From positions 245,757 to 309,756 of the forward strand of contig JAGFNQ010000727.1 of the NCBI GenBank assembly GCA_024364735.1: 64,000 bases of DNA, in the 5' to 3' direction. Shown piece by piece: positions 21,514 through 36,500 of the stretch. How positions within the stretch are numbered: position 1 is the first letter of the stretch; the number at the start of each line of letters is the position of its first letter. A program made the translations under genes and the position numbers. The notes under the pieces were generated by a model. That model worked only from the letters and a program-made list of their open reading frames with translations. It ran no database searches and was not told the origin of the DNA. Origin of the DNA: Boesenbergia rotunda. Its lineage: Eukaryota; Streptophyta; Magnoliopsida; Zingiberales; Zingiberaceae.

Positions 21514-24500
21514 TTATACCAAAGGAATCTGTTGGCATCTGACGATTCCAGCAGCTCCTCCATAACACAACCATCTTTGGCTCCCCTTGTTCTTGTTCCA
21601 CCTCACTCTATGAATGGCCAAAATTTTTGGAGGGAATACTTGAAACTCTTCTTCGGATCCTTTATTTTTGGTCTTGCTTTTAACTGATAGCCCTTTCTCT
21701 TTATTAGCTATGGTCAACTGATTTGTCATTTGACCTGGTTCATTTTTCTTTTTATTGTCTCTGGATTTCAGTGTGGCCTTTGTCTGTGGAGCCTGAGAAG
21801 CACTACAAACGGATAGACCAGCACCATCACCTAACGAACATGATGCTTGAAAATGAGAATAAATAACAAAAAAGCAAGTCGACCAAAAGATATAGTTTTT
21901 CCTTTGCTTTTTACCTGAAATTTGAGAAAGTGCTGCTTCTGTCTGTTCATTATCAGACACTAACTGGATGCCTCTGTTTGCAGTCCCCGAGCCATTGGAA
22001 GATTTCTTTTGTGGAACTGGAACCTGTTGAAGTGGTGCAGACGACGCAGTGTAGATCTTAAGAGAACCATCCTCTTCTAGGAGTGAACCACAGAGAAAGT
22101 GTGGCGTACGCCCTCCTCGACCAGGATCTTTGCCCACAAACCTAGTGGTAAGCTAATGATGAAGAACAAACAAAAAAAAGTTAAAAGACTATTTTGCACA
22201 TTTAATCAAGATGTAGTCATAAACTGTAAGGCTCCACAGTTAATGCAAGTCACCTGGAAGCGAATTGTACGACCATCTGCACAGCTGTAAGCAACAAAAC
22301 CTATACATTAATGATAAAAACAAGTTACAGTTGCAATTTGAAAATGCTTCAAACCAAAAAACATGGAAGATTTAAAGAGGAGACTTCAACAGTTAATGAG
22401 CCTAACCATGCCAATCACAATGATTTATAGTAGCTAATTTAGGTCATACAATGAATGAAAGTAACCAATAGTGAGTATATTTCTTCTTTAATTATTGTCT
22501 ATTACAGGAAACCAGATAACTAAGTAAATAGGTGGACATAAAACATGTCTATACACTATCATCATATCAAGAGCATAGCTATCCACATAATCTCACAAAT
22601 AAACATTACAACATCTACAATTATACTAGAGCCGGCTCCACGAATATGGAGGGAGGTAAATTCAAGTACACAGACGGAAGGTGCATGGTGGGGAAGCATC
22701 AGGCCATCAGTTTCCGGAAATCGACTCCTGACCATAACGCCAGAAATATCATACGCCCACCGTTTGTTACGCCCTGGGGGGCCAATTATAGACAAGTAAA
22801 TAGTCAATTTGACATGGATGGAACTGGAAGTTCCCAATAGAACCAAAAGACAGACAAAGGAAGGTTGTTATAGTTGTTATCTTGTTGGAGGTCAATCCAA
22901 AAGGCATTACTAAGAATTACTTCAGTTCGTATCCATGTAATAAATTAAAATATGCAAAAGCCGTTGCCTCAAATGTTGGTAGTATCTGGGATCCATATCT
23001 ATAAAACATAATTATTGTAGATACCAGTATATTCTGAGACATGAACACTCCAAATTGCGAATAGTGAGAATGAGAAGCTATGAAGTCCCTGATACTTTGA
23101 ACCAGCAAAGGGTTGCCCGGTAACAGGAACATCATTTGCTGCATTGCACAAGCTGAGGGTCCTCATAGTCCCATCATCAAGCCCCATGACTATACATCTG
23201 CAAAAGAAGCATGTCTTCAGAACTCAGAATACATTTATCCACTGAATCACTTGTGTATTGTATTACATGTGAATCAATAATATTAACTGTATATTTATAT
23301 GATTCATAATAATCAAATTAATTTCTCTTTAAAGAACACATGTTGCTAGTAAGGTGTATATAGAAAAATTATTCCATATAACACCTAGTGTAAAAATAAT
23401 CAGTTGATAATTTAATACCTTGTATATGACTTCACAATTTTGTTAGTTGTATGAATCGCTATATTATCTCCCAAAAAAAATAGACTAGATTTGAAGATGT
23501 GAGGGGTAGAGATAGACTAAAAGATTCTCTATTTAACATGACTAAGAATCATTTAAAAGATCTGAATATTACTAGGGATGTAGTCTAACATAGAGTTCAA
23601 GAGTGAGATACGATTCAAGTAGTCATCCTCAAATAACTGGGATGAAAAGTTTGTTAATTTGTTCTCCTTAATCCTTTCAAGATCAGTTAGTCTATAGTAA
23701 AAAATCATTATCCAGGTAACTTCATTCTTTATGGAGGACTATGTGAGGAGTTATTTTGAGGACTCAAGTTTTAATGATTATCGAGGTTTTTCCAACCTCG
23801 GACGACCAGCCCGGCCCCACGGATATATCCCACCGGCCGTCAGGGTAAATCGGGAAGCGCTCATGGTGGGCAGTCTAGAAGCCCAGCGTCCCAGGGTTCG
23901 CGACCCATTTGGAGGAAAAATTCTTGCAAATACGCCGTAGCTGGGGATCGAACCATGGATGCCTGGGATAGCGACTAGTCGCCCTACCGCTGCACCATAG
24001 CCCCGGGGGCTAAGGACTCAAGTTTTAGTATTGATACTATATTGCATCCAAATAATAAACAATTACAACTGTGGTGCTATAGTGTGACGGTGAGGGAAAG
24101 AATCATTTTTTGATGTTTCTTGGGTTGTTAGGAGTGAAGGCAATGACCAATGCTCATCTTAAATTTGGCATACTATATACACCTTATTAATTTTGTCTGT
24201 CCATTGTATGATGCTCTTTTCAGCTTCCAAACACTGGGCACCCTACAGATTTTGTATCTTTCCGTGATTGTTGTATCATGGCGTATGTTCTGTTGATACA
24301 AATTTCCATTTTTAGACTAGCAAAACTTTAGACTAAGAAATCTTTAGTTGTGCAGAAGATTTTGAATTGTTGTGCTGTAGTTGTAGCGACTCAAGGGTGG
24401 CAGTGATGAAATTGTTTCTGTACTGGTGTTAATGTAATTGTTTCTCTACTGGTGGAGTATGTGGAGATGTGTCAGTAAAGATGGTGTATGTTTCGTGCTT

Positions 24501-27500
24501 CTTCCATAGAATCAAAATGAATTTTACAGTTTCTTCCCTCATATTTTCTTTTAAAAAATGGCACATGCGCTATGCACAAGAGGGTAATCTGTAGTCCCCA
24601 AACATTTATATGGGTAATCTGTAGTCCCTAAACACTTAGCTGATCTGGTTATTACCCAAAGCACAGAAATGCTACGTAACATTTCCTGAATCAGCCATAT
24701 ATGTTGGCTACACAATGGATTGAAACAATATGGAGAAAAAAAATGTGATATTGTTAGTAATCATGACAGCTACAATCAGGAGCAAAAACATCAGAAAGTC
24801 TAAAAATTATATTACTACTTTACATCAGAATAAAAAATCACCTAGGATCTTTTACCCAATCAAGACTGAGTACTGCTCTTTGTATAGGATTAAGTTCCCA
24901 TAAAGGACGGTATGGATCGCTACAGGAGACAAACATTCAACAGAACTTGGGTTAGAGAACTTAATATGGTGTGAGAAAGAGAAATAAATGATACATTAAT
25001 GTAATTTCCTCCCTAAAATTATTTTTTGATTGCACCTTTTTTCATATGCATTACCAATACTCAGTTACAAATGTTTTTACCATGAGAAATTATGTTAAAG
25101 TAAATCAAGAAAAATATAAAACTCAAAGTTATGAGCAAAAAAAAACTTGGGGCGCAACTAACATGTAACATTGCACACGTCATATGCTATTGGCAGAGAA
25201 ATAATTTTAATTTAAAAAACTGAAGTTGCAGGCAAGCTTCTTTTTACACCATATAAGTTGGGAAAGCAGTCATTCCTAGAAAAAATGCAACTATATAAAA
25301 TGAGAAAAATTACTTGACTTTTTGTTAGTACATTAATGAGCCCTATGGAACTACCTGTCATTAGTGGGACATAAGTGTCAACTCTGATCATCTATTTGAT
25401 GACTTTCATATGATGAAAGTTCTCATAACCGCCCAACTTAACCAGTTATCTTTCTCAACTATAAGCATAACTTTAAATCACAATAGTTTATAGATTGTAC
25501 AATAAAGCATTAATCTTGTTGATACCAGAATAATATTGAATGCCAAAATGTTCAACTTGTATCAAGTCATTAAACATTGCTTCAAAAACCAGTCAAGCTA
25601 CATAGACCCGACAGTGGGCCAGTCCAAACCAGACCCAGCCAAGGCACATAACTGGTACCCATTGACCCAGTTGCCGGGCTGGGACCGTAACTGGCCCAGC
25701 AGGGGGCTGGGTCGGTTACAGTTCCAGCCCAATAAAAATCGCCGGTTCTGCAGTTTTTTTAATTTTTTTAAAAATATAGTTATAATATTTAAGTGTATTA
25801 ATGGTGTGGTTCAATTCACCAATTCTACCTTTCTATTTAAATTAATTTTTTAACATATTTGCCTTGAATTCTTTGATGTGGGAATATTCTACCTATCTAT
25901 TTAAACTAATTTGTTAACCTATTTGCCTTGAAGTTTTTGATGTGGACTATTCTACCTTTGTATTAAAGCTAATTCACAACTTATTTATCTTAAATTATTT
26001 GATGTGGGATTATTCTATCATTAACTTATTAAATTTATTAATCTTATTTATCTCTCTTAATTACTCAATGGTTTTCTTTTATTTATTTAATATTGAATTT
26101 ATAACTTCTTTTATAAAAATTATTAACTTAAATAATATTTTTATGAAAAAGGAATATAATTTATTTAACAATAAAATTATATATATATATATATTAAAAG
26201 CTATCACGAAACATATAAAATTAATTAAAAGATATAATTTATGTTATATATATATATATATATATATATATACTCGATCCGGATTCGTAATCGGGTCAAC
26301 CGGTCGGTTACGACCATTGATTTTTTTTATAAATTTATAAATTTTATTTTTTAAAAAAAATAATAAGAATTTTCAACCATCTTGATCCGAACCGTGACCA
26401 TCTTGGATGGTTAAGATTAAAGGTAGACGTTCTAGGAACCGTCAAACTAGCGGGTCCGAACCATCAAATTGGCAGTTACGAACCATTGAATTAGTGGTTC
26501 CTAATCGTCAAATCGGCGGTTCCCGACCGTGATCGGGTTAGCTAGATGCTTATATCATTTCATAGATCATAAAAAATATAAATAAAAGAGTAGACTAATT
26601 AGTTTAAGTAATATGAAATTAGATTTCATACGGATTTGCATGCATCCACCATTTGTGAGATTGTACCCTTTTAACATTTACCGGTCTTTCATTATGTAAC
26701 ATGAGAATCCCTTCAAACAAGTCTGACCAACTAAGAACCAGTAGTTAAGACCAACTACAATATTAAATTACCATACGATGATTGTTCACAATAAAAAAAC
26801 ATAGTTTGAAATGCACAATATTGTGTTTACAACAAATATTCTTGAAAGTAAACTATCATATAGATTAAAAATATGATCCAACGCACAAAAGAGAGAAATT
26901 TTCTTAGGTGCAACAAGCATTCCTACACCCTTTTGAAAGGTAAGATGATCATCATCAGTTACATGTGATCCTATCATTTTAATCAGAAGTTAAACTAAAG
27001 AATGGACAGAGACCTAGAGACGTGATACTAAAAGATGATGAGCAAACATACCGTAAATCCCAAAACTTCAATCCTTCATTTCCAGCAGTCACAAACACAT
27101 TCTCACTATCTGCATGACTGTACAATAAGCAACTGCATTAATGGCTATATCGCTCAGCAATAAAAGAAGAAGATGAAACAATAAGTACAATACTGATTGA
27201 TCATTGGTTTGGCACTAAAAGTTGCTTCTGCAGTATAAGAATGTGTTGTCAAAGGTGATTAGATGCATTATGTAAGTCATGACTTGTACTAGGTTTGATA
27301 TCCTTTTGCAGTGCAAAGCTTAAGTAGATATATTAGCAATAGACATGCCAATTAAAATGCAATCAAAGGTATGATGATAACCTTAAAAGGAGGGTTTCCA
27401 ACATTGTTAGAAGGATATTTGGATGCTAATTGGATAATCAATCTCATGGATCAATTGTCCATTGGTAGGTGGATTTTCCTACTCCCACAAGCTTCCTCAT

Positions 27501-30500
27501 TTGACTTCCTGTTTGCCCTTCCTACACTATGTGGTAAGTGTACACCTGTACATGCCTATTCTTTCCAATTTGGAGCCTGATCAGAAGAGGGAAAGAAATG
27601 GTAGGGCTCTGCTGAGGAAACTTGCTTAGTGATGCTACACTGGGACTTTTCTTCTTTTAATTAATCTTAGTCAAAACTGGGCTGGATTAGAGAGCTCAAC
27701 AGAGCAGAGCATCAGTAGATAGCTGGCTCTTTAGAAGGGAAGTGTGACTAGCATTCCGATGAATAATGAATAATACAAAAGTAGTGAATAGTGAATCAGA
27801 TGATCCCACCTTAAATAGGCATGAAAAATGAGCATGGTAGATGTTGAATTCCAAAAGTGAATGATACATATGTTCCAGCCCAGCTTAACTCTCAGCTCAT
27901 TAAGTCTCTAGCAATATGGCATAGTTCTCTAAGGGTGTACTCTAATGATAAAGGATATCTATCTATTGCAGTAACTTTAAACAATAGAAGACCAAGTTGC
28001 CATCATGAAAAAACATTTGAAACTTTCAAAAATCAAATTTTTAACCATAGGGTAGTGTTTCCTGTCAAAGATAATTAAAATATCAAACAATTCCATAAGT
28101 TTAAAGAGATCAGAGTTCTGCTGGGTAAATATAGAATATAAATGAACTAATTAAACTACTGAGTACCTTGCCTCTGGAGCCCAAGCAAGAGCTCTTATAG
28201 GGGCAGAATCTGCCACGAAACAAAGCAAGGGCCTGGCATCTGTCAAAAAATATTTGAGTTTGTGAACTAAATATGGTTGCTGTTAAAAGATTAAAATGGT
28301 AAAATTTAGAGCATTTGGAAAATATTTTATCAAAAGCACTAAGATTTCTTGTATTTGGACAGAGGAACAATCCTCATGTTCATTCTCATTCTGATATTTC
28401 CAAGATAATGTAAGTTGGATTGAAGGACTATCAATCACGCCTGCAATCAGAGAGAATCTTAAAAAATTCCAGAGCAGGGAACAGAATTTAACAAGTCATT
28501 TTTAAGCTCAATAGCAAGTCATTTGTTCAGAGGAAAAAAAAACATGTCCAGAAAAAAGACCAATAGAAACCCACTATATCTTTTAGCAGACATAACCGAA
28601 CACTTTGTAGCATGTAGCATGGAACAAAATTCAAAATCACATAACTAAGTTTAATACCTTGACTGGAACATTGTGTAGAAAATTTCCATATGAGGACCTG
28701 AAAGTATAATAGCTACTTCAGTTCCCATTGAAACAGCTAAGCAAAAGAAGATAACCATTATAGAAATTTTAAAATTCAAGATTCGAATGCAGCTTCCATA
28801 GTGTCACTATAAAACCAGAACTAACTACCAAGTAAATTAAGCTTAAAGGTTCGAGATAATCTACCAAAGAAAACTGAAGTTTGAACACAAATATAGATTA
28901 CCATTTCAATGTTCAATTTATATATGAAATGTAATGGAAAAATGCATGCTGTAAAATGTTGTTCCTATTACCGTCCCATCATGGCACCCAGCTAAAATTA
29001 AATCGTGAGGGAAAACTGGTGACCACTCCATGGACAAAGGAATGCTGAAAAAGAAAAAAGGCAATGCAATGCTTAGAAATGAATAGATAGCCTAAAAGTT
29101 AATAAAGCATCAAGCTAATATTTTTAAATTAGCAACAAATATTTGGTTAGTTGGGATGTCATAACAGTCTACCTTTGCCTATCTCCACGTTTCACCATTG
29201 AGCATCTGAACCAAGGTGTTAATTTTAAAAAACGAGGATCTGCACCTTTCTCATTTTTAGAAGTAAATAAAGTTTTGACCATCCCAGGCAGAGGAATTTC
29301 CCACCTGCATCAAAAGAAGAAATGAATAGGGAACATAAGAAGAGAGAGAAGGGCAATAAGATATTGACTTAAGATAAATGATGAAAAAAATGATCAAGTC
29401 AAATTATTGGCATACACTTCCAGAGAACCATTTCCCAGCAATACTGCTAGATATCCCATAGATTCTTTGCTAGTGGTATTCCCAGTTGCTGGCCTCCATT
29501 TCACATCCCATGCAACTTTTCCATTGTGTGCCAAACAAAAAACTACCCTCGGCAAAGCAAGGCCTTGTGCAGTAGGACAAACTGTTTCCTCTTTAGATAT
29601 AGTATTTTCTAGGGGCATTGAATTTTCAGAATGTTTTGCTTGGTTCGGTAAACAATCATCTAGACGCTCCTGGTTTCTACAAAAACCAGACGAGACCAGA
29701 TTCTCAAACCCACACCTTTCTTCATTCTTTTTGTTTTCTTCTCCGCTTTGTTTGATACCAAATGATGCAGAATTCAACTCTTCTTGACATTTATTAATAG
29801 TTCTATATGTCTCATCTGTATCTTTTGTCAGTTCAGTACACTTTACCAGATCGAATGTATCCAACTTCAAAACTGGTCTCCTCCTTGGTCTTCCTCTACT
29901 CTTTGGTTGGATAGTTTCCCCTTTACATTGTGCATCTGCTGATTTGTTATGTGGTTCAGTAGAGGAAGATAAGGCATTCTCTACTGTCATGGAGCTTTCA
30001 AGTCCACTTAGGTAAGGCAGTACAGTGACTTCAGATTCAGATGGAGCTACAGATGGTGAAGCAAAATTGCCACTGTGAGCATGTTTATCCCCAGATGTTC
30101 CCCTAGGCTCTGGCACACTAAATGCAAGTTTCTTCCTAGGTCTTCTCCGACGCTTTGGTTGAGTATCTGTCACGTTATATTTTCCAGGAACAGAATCATG
30201 CAAAGATAATGAATTGACTTGTGGTCCAGTCAAAGGCAGTGCATTATCCTGTGTCATAATAACAGTGTTGCAGGATGCAGATAATTCCTTCCCATCTACA
30301 GCACCAGGTTCATTTGAATAACACTGTACAGTGCCACCAGTACTTGATGCAAGACATGATGCTGCAGTAACACTAAATGCAAGTTTCTTCCTAGGTCTTC
30401 CCCGACGCTTCGGTTGAGTATCTGTCACGTTATATTTTCCAGGAACAGAATCATGCAAAGATAATGAATTGACTTGTGGCCCAGTCAAAGGCAGTGCATT

Positions 30501-33500
30501 ATCCTGTGTCATAATAACAGCGTTGCAGGATGCAGATAATTCCTTCCCATCTACAGCACCAGGTTCATTTGAATAACACTGAACGGTGCCACCAGTACTT
30601 GATGCAAGACATGATGCTGCAGTAACACTAAATGCAAGTTTCTTCCTAGGTCTTCCCCGACGCTTTGGTTGAGTATCTGTCACGTTATATTTTGCAGGAA
30701 CAGAATCATGCAAAGATAATGAATTGACTTGTGGCCCAGTCAAAGGCAGTGCATTATCCTGTGTCATAATAACACTGTTGCAGGATGCAGATAATTCCTT
30801 CCCATCTACAGCACCAGGTTCATTTGAATAACACTGTACGGTGCCACCAGTACTTGATGCAAGACATGATGCTGCAGTAACAGATGCACTTAGCATTGGT
30901 TTCTTTCTGGGCCTTCCTCTCCTCCTTGGTTGCACAAGTTGTTCTGTGCACATTATAGAAGATGAAAAAGACAAGTCCATTGTTGAAGAAGTGCATCTAT
31001 AATCAACACATGAAGACCCAACCAAATCAGATGTGCCCACATTCCCATTTGAGATACTAGGCGGTTCTTCCTTGTTATCTAGATCAACTGTGCCCAGAGT
31101 GTTTTTCTTAGGTCCCCTTCTGGACTTTCTAGTAGATGTTACAGTCTCACTGATTGAAGTTTCTGCTGAACTTCTTTCTGGATTAACTAAAGGATTTAGT
31201 AGAGATGAGTCCTTCAAACCATTCTGATCAAGTGTAGCTAGCAACTTCTTGGATCCTGTGAAAGTATATTCTTCATCACTTGAAGAAACCGGTCTTTTCC
31301 TAGGTCTCCTCTGGGGTCTCGGAGCAGTTGGTTTTTCTTCGACAGGTTTCTTTCGAGGTCTTCCTCGAGGTTTGCCTGTGCCTGACATTGATTTGGCATG
31401 TTCCTTCCTCGGTCTCATTGAGGGGATCTCAATATCTCCATCACAATTCAACAGACACCAAATTTGAATCACACCTCTACCATGCAAAGGAGCACCTATC
31501 TTGTGATACGCAGAAGTAGGAGGGTGAGCAGCAACAGCAAGATACTGCTTCACAAAGAAGAAAAAAAGATCTGTAATCTGTCAAGCATAAGTACAGAATA
31601 AAATTTATATGTATCTTGAACCACATGATCATTGATTAATAGTATCAAATATATTCTCTTTTTTACATTAACATTGCTGCTCCTAAGCAGTTACTCATGA
31701 CCTGACACCTTCAAGCCATTTGACAGGAAGTCCGTAGAAAACTAGAGAAACAGGGAAAAAAAAACAATGATCCATTAATATCACATTATACGACAACACG
31801 GGATGGTGCATTGTGCACATTGTTTCAGTTTGTGCAGAGTTAGTCAATATTCAACAAATTTGCTAAACTTAACTAATTTGACCCCCAAAGTTGCCGTCAA
31901 CAATAGCACCCTTGGAAGCTACTGGAGCTAACCTTGCTCATAGTTGTTCAATTTTATTTTAGAAGAAGGCCCCCATCAGTCAACCTAGCTTTGTAAACTT
32001 GAGTCATCTGTGCCACTCAAGAATCAGACTACTAGTGTGCATTTCTTCAAGTCATAAAAAAGATGGAAAATATACCAAAATGCTTTCCGGTTTAGCACAT
32101 CACAGTTTCTTTTTAGTTGGTGATGCACTTGGCATTTTTTTTATCATAGTCCAATTACCTTTATCAATAGTGGGGGAAAATACCACAATTATGTGTATTT
32201 GCCATCAAACTTTCCGTTCAGGCATTCACCACTCAACATGATGATCAAGTTGACTGTGTAGATACCTCCAACACTTGAACTCTTCAACCACCTCGGTGTT
32301 ACATTGACACTAGAATAGATCAAGCATAAAACGTTTTAAAAAGAAAAATGATATGCAACAAGAATTTCTAGCATGAAACCCAACATGAATGACGTGGTTC
32401 TAAAACGATGCTTCCTATAGGTTGGGGAGCCGCAGTGGAAATGCGATATTGCCCGTCATTTGGGTTCATGCTAGATTTGGCGTACATGCTCTTTAAAATG
32501 CCATGTGGACATGAAATCCATATTGCGCATAGAGCCCGATACAGTCCAAGTAAAATAAATACCAGTATGTCATATAAGTAGATGGACAATGTTTTGCTTG
32601 ACAAGTGTGTGTGTGCACGTATGACCTTTTCTCTGTGGATGATATTTCATGAACCTATCCTTCTTATTGAGTTGGCTTAGGTAAGTCGATCTTGAGAGTC
32701 TTGAATGTTCAAAGCTGCTACAGAAAATTTCAAAATGTACAATAATTTTCATAATAAACCTTACAAATATTGTTTCAATCCTTGAAACATACAATAATGG
32801 GACTTGTGTAAACGAAAGTAAAACAAATCCTACAACTTTTATTAATTTCCTTGGTTGTTTGTTGATTAATGTTTGAATCTAAGTAATAATATTCATAGGA
32901 ATACTACACATAAAAAAGGTCATATTGGCACCGAAATTCTGACTTCAAACTCGTTCTATGACTTTTACTAGCATCAATATTTTGAAACTTATGCAAGTAG
33001 TTTGTATGTAGTGGAATCACCGCACAGTGCATGTGTTATGCAGGAATATATAAAGTGTACTTACGTGATCATCACTTTAGAAAAATTATTTCAATTTGTT
33101 AAATAAAAGGTCCATAAAATAATTTATAAAAGATGCTATTTATTTGATAAGACAACTAATGAAAAAATAGTGAGAAAAAAAACACAATTTGCATATGATT
33201 TTAGAGGGAAAAAAAAAAATATCTAGTGAACATATTAATATGCTAAACAATATGTATCATATTGTAGTTACTAGTGTTACTATTTTTAGGATAGTGTCAA
33301 ATGATTTTCATATAACAAAGTTCTAGCTCTCTATCCTTTTACATTAGTACTAGATAAACACTAATCATATTCCAAGAAAAAACTCGTAAGTGTATGTTAG
33401 TTGCCTGTGATATTGTGCTAGTTGATGAGTGTGAGTAGATTAAATTTGAAGTTTAACTGGTGCAGGAGACGTTAAATTAGGTGTCAAGTAAAACTAAAAT

Positions 33501-36500
33501 ATGTGAGATGTAGTTTCACCATAATAAATGAATGATAGTTAAGATTGATGGACGTGTGATTTTTTATAACTAAGAGTTTTAGTATCTTAAATCTACTATT
33601 CAATAAGTAGAGATATTTGATAAATATATAATTAATAGTATTAAATGGGGAAGAACTTTTAGAGTTTTCTTGGTTGTTGTGCCTAAAAGAAAAAAAAATA
33701 TGATACAACCCTTCATACATTATGGATAAGATTAGAGTGTCAAATTGTTAAAAAGTAATATGTACAAAAATTAAGATTACAAAATAAGAATGTTAAGAAG
33801 GATGAATAAAAAATAATAATGTTCAAAAGCAATTCGGTAGAGCTCTAGTAGAAATCAAGAGAGAGATTATAGATTAAGATGACCGGACATGTTCAAAGAT
33901 GAACAATAGATCCTATAATTTTAAGTGTTGAATCAAGTAGTGTGGAAAGTGTAAGAGGTAGATTAGATCAAAGACAATTTCATTTAATGTAATTAAAACA
34001 ATTAAATTAATTGGAACATTACTAACAATATATATTAGATATAGTTCAATAGAAGGAGAAGGTCCATGTAGCTCAACTCAATTAATTTTTTTTTTTAGTT
34101 GGTGCCCACCACAATTAATGAAAATGCATAAGATGATTATGATGAGACAAATTGAATCAATTATTACTGACAAGACAAGACAAGATATAAATGGAGACTA
34201 AAATAATTCTAACTAACAAAATCAAAAGTAATTTAAAAGATTTAATGATCGTACTGACATAGCCTTATATAGAGTTGAATAATTGGATACATGCAGTCCA
34301 ACTCAAAAGGTTATGATCATTTTTGGTGGTTGTTACTATTGTGTCATGAGAAATTAAATGGCATAATAGTAGCGTAAACAAGAGAAATCTATGAAAGCTA
34401 TTGGTGATTAACAAGAATTGAGCTTGCAAAGGGAAGGATCCCAAGAGTTCACAAGTGCATATGTGCTATAGCTCATATGAGATTAGTTAAAATGAAATAC
34501 AAGAAACCGAAGAGAGAACAATAACTCAGATATAAACAGCGTTTTCTCAGATGCCAAGAAAAAGCAACACATTGAAGGGAAGGAATAATTGAGATGATGG
34601 ATGGCACCGTAATTCACTATAATACAAATCCAAAATCATTTTTTCATTAAAATGATAGCAAATAATGAAGAATCATTAATCCCATTAACACGAGTGCAGA
34701 ATGAAGTCATTAATCAACTGTAAATAAATATATATAGTCATAAAAAGAACAAGCATAAAAAGGATACCTCACATTTAATTTTGCAGTCCACCTGTCCTTG
34801 TTGTTCCTGATTACGAGGACACCAGTCAAGAGCCCAAACAAGTCCACCAGCATGCAAAATGAAGTCATTGCTGCAAAATAATTGTCTTTCATTAATGGAA
34901 AGAAAAGCATGATATGGAGATGATAAAACCAATGGCTAACAGTTATATCGATAATTGAATAAATTCATGGGTTTATAGATCAATGTATGGTAATAAAACT
35001 CCAACAAATAAAGAGCAGTCCAGTGCACGAAGCTCAAGCTAATATAGGGTCCTGGGGAAAGGTCTATTGTCTTACTTGCTTTGCAAGAGGTTGTTTCCGA
35101 AACTCGAACTTGTGACCTCTAGGTCACACGACAGCAACTTTACCATTGCGCCAAAGCTCCCAACCAAGAGCTCTCAGGGAAACTTAATAGATCCCACCAA
35201 AAGTAATGGTTAAAAATTAGGCTTAAAAATAGAAGAATATTAAAACCTACAAAGATCAATAAAAACTCCCATAAGAAGGCAAACTGCTAGGAAACCAGAG
35301 CAACTATATGCAAAGAGAATAGGAAAAAGTTCAGACAAGTCCACTAACATGCAAAATGAATTCATTGCTGCAAAATAATTGTCTTTCCTTAATGGAAAGA
35401 AAAGCAAGATATGGAGATGACAAAAACTAATAGCTCAAAGTCGTATTGAGAATTGAATAAATTCAAAGGCAATGTATGGTGATAAAATTCCAGCAAATAA
35501 AAGGCAGCCCGATGAACGGAACTCCTACCAATGTGGGTCCTGGGAAAGGGTCTATTGTACACGGTCTTACCAACTTTGCAAGAGGTTGTTTCCAAGACTC
35601 GAACTTGTAACCTCTAGGTCACACGGCAACAACTTTACCGTTGTGCCAAGTCTATCAGGGAAATTTAATAGATCCCATTGTCCTCCAATCTAATATCCAG
35701 AAACAGTATGTAACAAGTCTGCTGACCAAAAGTAATGGTTAGAAATTAGGCTTAAAAATAGAAGAATATTAAAACCTATAAAGATCAATAAGATAACTCC
35801 CATAAGAAGGAAAACTGCTAGGAAACCAGAGCAACTATATGCAAAGAGAGTAGGAAAAACTTCAGATATGAACCATATGGCATTGCACTGGAGGAAAACC
35901 TGTATGTTGTTATGTTGTTATCCATATAAACTGAATTTTCAATTTTCATTGAACTGAGCACAGGAGTGTACATACAACTTCACAAGTTATATTAGTTTTG
36001 AAGTCCAATATAACCAACATAATTTAAGTATCAATTATTTTTATCATAGTAAATGTCAACCCCTCCCCTCTTTTCCATTAAAAATTTCCATAGATATTAA
36101 GCACAACACTTATTATCAGAAACTATGCGCCTGCAATCAAAGTAAGGTATACAGTAGCTGACTTTCTTGTGTTTTATCTTGATTTTGTCAATAGTAACCC
36201 ATATTAACTATTAATAAATTTCTTTTTGATAGCTAAAATAGGAAAAGAGTTCGGAGTCTGTATCATGGCATACTAATGCTGGTTCATACAGTCTGTCAGC
36301 ATCAATTAACACAAATCTCATACCAATCAAATCACTAACTGGCATGATATATACAGTAAGTTCCTTGCTTGCAACTAAAATTCATTAAGCAATTGTATCT
36401 CCAAGCGAAGAGAATACACAATGTTTGTAACCTTCTATCATTTTAGTAAGTGGCTCATATATACAGACAAATTAAAAATTCTGGATATATCATTTTAGTA

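Larger units (their letters stand above)
34838..35865. repeat. Tandem segmental duplication spanning half of exon 4 and an Au SINE
   Basis: Copy A (34838-35334, 497 bp) and copy B (35335-35865, 531 bp) are clearly colinear. Each starts ACAAGTCCAC, runs through CAAAATGAA.TCATTGCTGCAAAATAATTG and an Au-type SINE, and ends AGGAAAAA.TTCAG. Copy A begins inside exon 4 of the AT-hook/WD40 gene, so copy B contains a displaced 5' fragment of exon 4 with its acceptor. Confidence 0.85.

Noticed and set aside
22562..22846. Minus-strand ORF as an extra exon of the AT-hook/WD40 gene
   Set aside because: Exons 12 and 13 join in phase without it, and it overlaps a SINE-like insert.
33484..33720. Small hydrophobic ORF in intron 4
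   Set aside because: AT-rich chance frame with no supporting motif.
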